This document shows positions 59,979 to 64,000 of a stretch of 64,000 nucleotides of DNA, one piece after another. The translations under genes were made by a program, and so were the position numbers. Positions within the stretch are counted from its first letter, which is position 1. Each line of letters begins with the position of its first letter. A model generated the notes under the pieces. That model did no database searches, had not been told where the DNA came from, and saw only the letters and a list, made by a program, of their open reading frames with translations. Origin of the DNA: Temperatibacter sp965603205 (GTDB taxonomy: Bacteria > Pseudomonadota > Alphaproteobacteria > Sphingomonadales > Kordiimonadaceae); contig CBFDCC010000004.1 in the NCBI GenBank assembly GCA_965603205.1, positions 204,394-268,393 of the forward strand. Reading direction: 5' to 3'.

Positions 59979-61634
59979 TCAATCTATCATCGGTAAATTT
60001 AAGCCCTTATCAGCCGCGCAATCTTTGGCGATATCGTAACCCGCATCGGCGTGACGCATCACGCCTGTGGCTGGATCATTCCATAACACGCGACTAATAC
60101 GTTCTGCCGCCTCATCCGTACCATCTGCCACAATCACAACGCCGCTATGCTGGCTGTAACCCATACCAACACCGCCCCCGTGATGCAGACTAACCCATGT
60201 AGCACCCGAGGCTGTATTCAGCAGCGCATTAAGAAGTGGCCAATCAGACACCGCGTCCGATCCATCCATCATGCTTTCAGTTTCACGGTTGGGGCTTGCC
60301 ACACTGCCGCTATCCAGATGATCGCGACCAATAACCACAGGCGCTTTTAATTCGCCGTTTTTAACCATCTCGTTGAAAGCTAGCGCAAGGCGGTGACGAT
60401 CACCAAGACCCACCCAACAGATACGTGCTGGCAGCCCTTGAAACTGAATACGCTCACGCGCCATGTCTAACCAGTTATGTAAATGCTTATCATCAGGCAT
60501 TAGCTCTTTAACTTTTTGATCTGTCTTATAGATATCCTCGGGATCACCAGACAGTGCCACCCAACGAAACGGCCCAATACCACGACAAAATAATGGCCGT
60601 ACATACGCTGGCACAAAGCCAGGGAAATCAAAGGCATCTTTGATACCTTCATCAAAGGCCATTTGGCGAATATTATTGCCGTAATCAACGGTTGGCACAC
60701 CCATATGGTAAAAATCAAGCATCGCCTGCACATGCACCGCCATCGACTTTTTAGCTGCCTTTGAGACCTCTTCTTTAGATGTCTCACGCTTGGTAAACCA
60801 CTCGTCTACGTTCCACCCAATAGGCAGATATCCATTCACAGGGTCATGCGCAGATGTTTGATCTGTCAGCACGTCGGGCTTTAGCCCCTTCTTGACCATA
60901 TCAGGTAATATTTCAGCCGCATTACCCAGCACAGCAACAGAAATTGGCTTGCCCTTAGCATGTGAGGCATTGACGATCTCAATGGCTTCTTCGATTGTAT
61001 CAGCGCGTGCATCCACATACCCAGTACGCAGACGAAAATCGATTGATTTTTCTTGGCACTCAATAGCAATACAGCTGTACCCTGCCATGGTCGCCGCCAT
61101 GGTTTGCGCGCCGCCCATACCACCTAGACCTGCGGTTAAAATCCACTTACCCGCAGCCTCACCGCCAAAATGCTGACGTGCCATTTCGGCAAAAGTCTCG
61201 TACGTGCCCTGAACAATGCCTTGAGAGCCAATATAAATCCAACTACCAGCCGTCATCTGGCCGTACATCATCAGACCTTTTTTATCTAGCTCATTAAAAT
61301 GCTCCCAGTTTGCCCAAGCGGGTACTAGGTTAGAGTTAGCGATTAAAACACGCGGTGCATCCTTGTGCGTGCGGAACACACCAACGGGCTTACCCGATTG
61401 CACAAGCAGTGTTTCATAGTCTTCCATGGTTTTTAATGTCTCGACCATCTTGTCATAGCACGCCCAGTTACGGGCTGCCTTACCGATGCCGCCGTAAACC
61501 ACCAAGTCATCAGGGTTTTCTGCCACATCAGGGTGCAGATTATTCATCAGCATCCGCATGGCTGCCTCTGTAGACCAGCTTTTACAAGTGATTTCAGCAC
61601 CCGTTGGCGCGATGATATCTTTTCTATTTTTCAT
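59979..61634 (-). CDS. hutU: Urocanate hydratase
   Basis: NAD+-dependent enzyme converting urocanate to imidazolone propionate, second Hut step. 551 aa. Landmarks: GAEITCKSWSTEAAMRMLMNNL, YGGIGKAARNW, GGMGGAQTMAATMAGY (NAD site), LTDQTSAHDPVNGYLPIGW and the C-terminal SLHHGGGVGMGYSQHSG. The frame can begin at a TTG at 61646, but that TTG overlaps the GGGA site of the ATG at 61634. It lies 38 bp downstream of hutC. Confidence 0.97.
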   Translation of the reverse strand: MKNRKDIIAPTGAEITCKSWSTEAAMRMLMNNLHPDVAENPDDLVVYGGIGKAARNWACYDKMVETLKTMEDYETLLVQSGKPVGVFRTHKDAPRVLIANSNLVPAWANWEHFNELDKKGLMMYGQMTAGSWIYIGSQGIVQGTYETFAEMARQHFGGEAAGKWILTAGLGGMGGAQTMAATMAGYSCIAIECQEKSIDFRLRTGYVDARADTIEEAIEIVNASHAKGKPISVAVLGNAAEILPDMVKKGLKPDVLTDQTSAHDPVNGYLPIGWNVDEWFTKRETSKEEVSKAAKKSMAVHVQAMLDFYHMGVPTVDYGNNIRQMAFDEGIKDAFDFPGFVPAYVRPLFCRGIGPFRWVALSGDPEDIYKTDQKVKELMPDDKHLHNWLDMARERIQFQGLPARICWVGLGDRHRLALAFNEMVKNGELKAPVVIGRDHLDSGSVASPNRETESMMDGSDAVSDWPLLNALLNTASGATWVSLHHGGGVGMGYSQHSGVVIVADGTDEAAERISRVLWNDPATGVMRHADAGYDIAKDCAADKGLNLPMID

Positions 61635-61672
61635 GTCTATTCCCAAAGTCTTTTTTGTTATCTATTGTCAAT

Positions 61673-62395
61673 TTATTTATTGCTAGAAAATCTAGCTGTT
61701 AATTCATATCTATTGCCCGGATAGGTTAGATTGGCGGCACTAGCCACCATGTCACCCGTCCATGTGCGTCGCTGCACCATTAGACATGGGTCTTTCTCGC
61801 TTATATCCAACAGCGTTGCCGCGTCAGGAGAAGCAGCAATTGCCCTAATCACATGCTCTGCTTTAAGCAGAGGCGCCACCGATAGCAAAAACTCAGCGCT
61901 GGTGATTTGGGTAAAATCCACCTCTTCAATGCCCGGCGCGATAGAAGGATTAATGATACGGTCTTCAATCTCAATCGGTACGCCATCGCCTTTATGCACC
62001 ACTTTTAATCTAAAGAGGCGCGCCCCCGATGGCACTATCATTTCTGCTGCCACATACGTCGATACTTTCACCATCTCAGCAATAAGCACTGTAGCGCTCC
62101 ATGTCTCGCCTCTGGCTTTTAACTCATCGCGGATATTGGCTACTTTTAACGCTTCGCCATGCACCCTTTTTTCAGCAACAAAACTACCAAGCCCTGCGCG
62201 TCTGGTGATGTGATTTTCCTCTGTCAGTTCCTTAAAAGCACGATTCACTGTCATGCGCGAAATACCCAGCACTTTCACGAGTTCATTTTCGCTCGGCACA
62301 CGGTCCCCTACCAGCAATGTACCATCATAAATCAGGCCCATTATATGTTGCTTCACAGCTTGATAGCGCGCTATTGGCGCTGCTTGCACAATCAT
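61673..62395 (-). CDS. hutC: Histidine utilisation repressor (GntR/HutC family)
   Basis: 240-aa repressor with N-terminal GntR winged helix (ARYQAVKQHIMGLIYDGTLLVGDRVPSENELVKVLGISRMTVNRAFKELTEENHI) and C-terminal UTRA ligand domain (LFRLKVVHKGDGVPIEIEDRIINPSIAPG); urocanate is the inducer known for HutC. The ATG at 62395 shares a base with the hutF stop (TGATG). Its predicted target is the palindrome before hutF. An autoregulated repressor inside its own operon is typical. Confidence 0.94.
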   Translation of the reverse strand: MIVQAAPIARYQAVKQHIMGLIYDGTLLVGDRVPSENELVKVLGISRMTVNRAFKELTEENHITRRAGLGSFVAEKRVHGEALKVANIRDELKARGETWSATVLIAEMVKVSTYVAAEMIVPSGARLFRLKVVHKGDGVPIEIEDRIINPSIAPGIEEVDFTQITSAEFLLSVAPLLKAEHVIRAIAASPDAATLLDISEKDPCLMVQRRTWTGDMVASAANLTYPGNRYELTARFSSNK

Positions 62396-63741
62396 CACTC
62401 AAATCCCTCTAACAATTTATTCACATGCTGCTTATAACTAGCTAGCACTTCATCTTGGGCAGCATGACTGCCGCCTTTAATCACCCAGCTACCTGCAATC
62501 ATCACATCCGACACGGGATTAGGTTGACCCGCAAAAATAAAGCTGTCTGTGATCTGGCCATAGCTAGGGCCAATGAATTGCGGCGCATCCAGATCAAGCA
62601 CAATAATATCAGCGCGTTTTCCCACAGCAATCTCACCCGCAGGCTGATTTAATGCCTGCGCGCCACCATGGGCCGCACGGGTCCATAGATTAAGCCCTGT
62701 ATGCTCTCCCTCGCCAGCGAGCACCGCACGCTGCCCCCTACTGAGGCGCTCACCATATTCCAGCAACCTTAACTCTTCGCGCGGATCAACGCTGATATGA
62801 CTGTCAGAGCCAATGCCAATGATGCCACCTGCTGATATGTAATCTTTGCTTCTAAAAAAGCCATCACCCAGATTGCCTTCAGTCGTTGGGCAAATACCCG
62901 CCACTGCACCGCTACTGGCTAGCCCTTGCATTTCTGCATTATTCATGTGAGTTGCGTGGATAAGACACCAACGGTCATCCACAAGCCCTGTATCCAGCAA
63001 CCACTCAACAGGTCGCTTGCCTGAGTGCGCGATAGAGGCTTCGACCTCTTTCACCTGCTCAGCAATATGTATATGAATAGGACCGTCCTGCACAAACGCA
63101 GCGGCCTCTGCAACAACACTGCCATCCACAGCACGCAGACTATGTAGCGCCATACCTAGACGGTCATTAGGCCCAAGGTGGGGATGAATACCCGTCAACA
63201 ACCGCTCAAAATCACTTAACTCATGAATGAAAGGTTTTTGCCCTTCATTTGGGTCTTTGCCGCCAAAGTCCGACGATTGATACAGCACAGGCAACATGGT
63301 GATTGGCAAACCTGATGTATCGCCCGCACGCAGGATCGCCTGTGTCATGGCTAATTCTTGATCCTTGTGACTATTATGCAGATAATGAAATTCACCAACG
63401 GATGTGTAACCCGCCTTTAACATTTCGATATATAACTGGCTGGCAATTGCACTGAGCGCCTCAGGCGTCATGCGACCCGCCAAATGATACATGGCTGTGC
63501 GCCAGCTCCAAAAGCTACTCTCACCTACGGCCTTAAATTCAGTGAGCCCCACCATAGCGCGCTGAAAGGCGTGACTATGCAGATTTGCCATCCCTGCCAT
63601 CGCGTGACCAAACCTGATTTCACCAGCGGGCAGCGCGATACCTTGATCAATCGACGTGATCACACTATCCTCAATAGTGATACGCACATCTACCAAGAAG
63701 TGGCCGCCTATCTGAGCTGATTTAAAATATGAATATTCCAC
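62395..63741 (-). CDS. hutF: Formimidoylglutamate deiminase
   Basis: Amidohydrolase converting N-formimidoylglutamate to N-formylglutamate and ammonia; with HutG it defines the five-step Hut route. 448 aa from a GTG at 63741. Metal motif MANLHSHAFQRAM (HxH), further His in HIHIAEQVKEVEAS and IHATHMNN, and Asp in GIGSDSHISVDPREELRLLEYG. The frame is open to 63843, but AAAAGGG lies 7 bp before the GTG and the HutC operator lies upstream of it, so the longer form is rejected. First gene of the hut operon. Confidence 0.94.
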   Translation of the reverse strand: MEYSYFKSAQIGGHFLVDVRITIEDSVITSIDQGIALPAGEIRFGHAMAGMANLHSHAFQRAMVGLTEFKAVGESSFWSWRTAMYHLAGRMTPEALSAIASQLYIEMLKAGYTSVGEFHYLHNSHKDQELAMTQAILRAGDTSGLPITMLPVLYQSSDFGGKDPNEGQKPFIHELSDFERLLTGIHPHLGPNDRLGMALHSLRAVDGSVVAEAAAFVQDGPIHIHIAEQVKEVEASIAHSGKRPVEWLLDTGLVDDRWCLIHATHMNNAEMQGLASSGAVAGICPTTEGNLGDGFFRSKDYISAGGIIGIGSDSHISVDPREELRLLEYGERLSRGQRAVLAGEGEHTGLNLWTRAAHGGAQALNQPAGEIAVGKRADIIVLDLDAPQFIGPSYGQITDSFIFAGQPNPVSDVMIAGSWVIKGGSHAAQDEVLASYKQHVNKLLEGFE

Positions 63742-63763
63742 TAATATACCCTTTTGATGGATC

Positions 63764-63779
63764 ACTTGTATATACAAGT
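63764..63779. promoter_or_regulatory. HutC operator before hutF
   Basis: ACTTGTATATACAAGT, a perfect 16-bp palindrome containing the TGTATATACA core bound by HutC-type GntR regulators, 23-38 bp upstream of the hutF start. A further half-site (ATACAAGT, 63783-63790) follows. It predicts repression of hutF-hutC-hutU-hutH-hutG, relieved by urocanate. Confidence 0.85.
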
Positions 63780-63838
63780 TCATACAAGTAGCGTTTGGAG
63801 TCAAGAAAAACTTGTGATATGAGAAATTATAATAGCTA

Positions 63839-64000
63839 GGCAAAGCCGTACCGAGAGACTTCGAGGCCGAGCTTATGCGAGGATACAGAGATAAATAGGC
63901 AAAGCCGTACCGAATGACAATGAGGCCGAGCTGATGCGAGGATCAAGAGATAAATAGGCAAAGCCGTACCGAATGACAATGAGGCCGAGCTGATGCGAGG
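63839..64000 (+). repeat. 59-bp tandem repeat, cut by the window end
   Basis: Units begin GGCAAAGCCGTACCGA at 63839, 63898 and 63957, a period of exactly 59 bp. Units 2 and 3 are identical over the visible part; unit 1 differs at some ten positions. The array continues past 64000. It lies just upstream of the hut operon, and related copies lie at 59864-59951. No open frame is evident. Confidence 0.92.

Noticed and set aside
63839..64000. CRISPR array
   Set aside because: The 59-bp units are contiguous with no unique spacers between them, so this is a plain tandem repeat.

Overview
The window reads as an alphaproteobacterial chromosome segment of moderate-to-low GC. The strongest evidence is the alphaproteobacterial cytochrome aa3 oxidase cluster (ctaC-ctaD-ctaB-coxF-ctaG-ctaE-DUF983-SURF1) running directly into thrC and an M16 processing-peptidase homologue. 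It is supported by the ubiA-rsmE-gshA neighbourhood with a plant-type glutamate-cysteine ligase, and by a spinster-like MFS next to an S10 carboxypeptidase. A marine Kordiimonadales-like relative is a guess, not a result. No phage, IS element or CRISPR array is visible; the content is mostly core metabolism with a few accessory islands.

Layout. 1-8.5 kb: S66 carboxypeptidase (cut at the left edge), 2-oxoacid:ferredoxin oxidoreductase korAB, a tightly overlapping glutathione reductase/solute-binding protein/MATE operon, and a MarR regulator. 8.5-14.5 kb: exported M28 peptidase, tandem DsbA-fold protein, peroxiredoxin, DsbD-alpha-like protein, YqgE and a PAS protein. 14.5-23.6 kb: leftward cox/thrC/M16 run with an FNR-like site upstream. 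24-36.7 kb: TldD, a solute-binding protein, small membrane proteins, pyrophosphatase, UbiA, RsmE, cysteine dioxygenase, a GGDEF/EAL protein, GshA, DUF2007, MAPEG, two Lys-rich secreted Cys-pair peptides and a zinc-ribbon protein. 36.8-43.1 kb: UvrB, aspartate aminotransferase, a pair of REP-like palindromes, and Fur-box-controlled feoAB. 43.2-50.1 kb: a peptide-use cluster (M19 dipeptidase lipoprotein, S10 carboxypeptidase, MFS, TauE/SafE, alpha/beta hydrolase), then an RTX gene interrupted at a G9 tract. 50.2-55.1 kb: HxlR/FadH pair, serine hydrolase, degenerate serine-recombinase-like protein, tRNA-Ser(GCU). 55.1-64 kb: VOC protein behind an FNR-type box, Tat-exported aminotransferase, second VOC protein, and the leftward histidine-utilisation operon hutF-hutC-hutU-hutH-hutG under a perfect HutC-type palindrome, ending in a 59-bp tandem repeat that runs off the window.

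How the genes work together. Thiol/redox functions recur (Gor, GshA, peroxiredoxin, DsbA/DsbD-like proteins, cysteine dioxygenase, MAPEG). So does use of peptides and amino acids (S66, M28, M19, S10, Hut). Several start sites were moved downstream of the longest open frame because a Shine-Dalgarno sequence, signal peptide or neighbouring stop codon decides them. A 47-codon gene (coxF-like) between ctaG and ctaB was added by reading the sequence. The items most worth a second look are the G9 tract in the RTX gene, the paired C-x10-C Lys-rich secreted peptides, the recombinase-like protein without catalytic residues beside tRNA-Ser, the family of CGTACCGA-containing repeats in and beside the hut operon, and the FNR-type box plus orphan terminator at the VOC gene.
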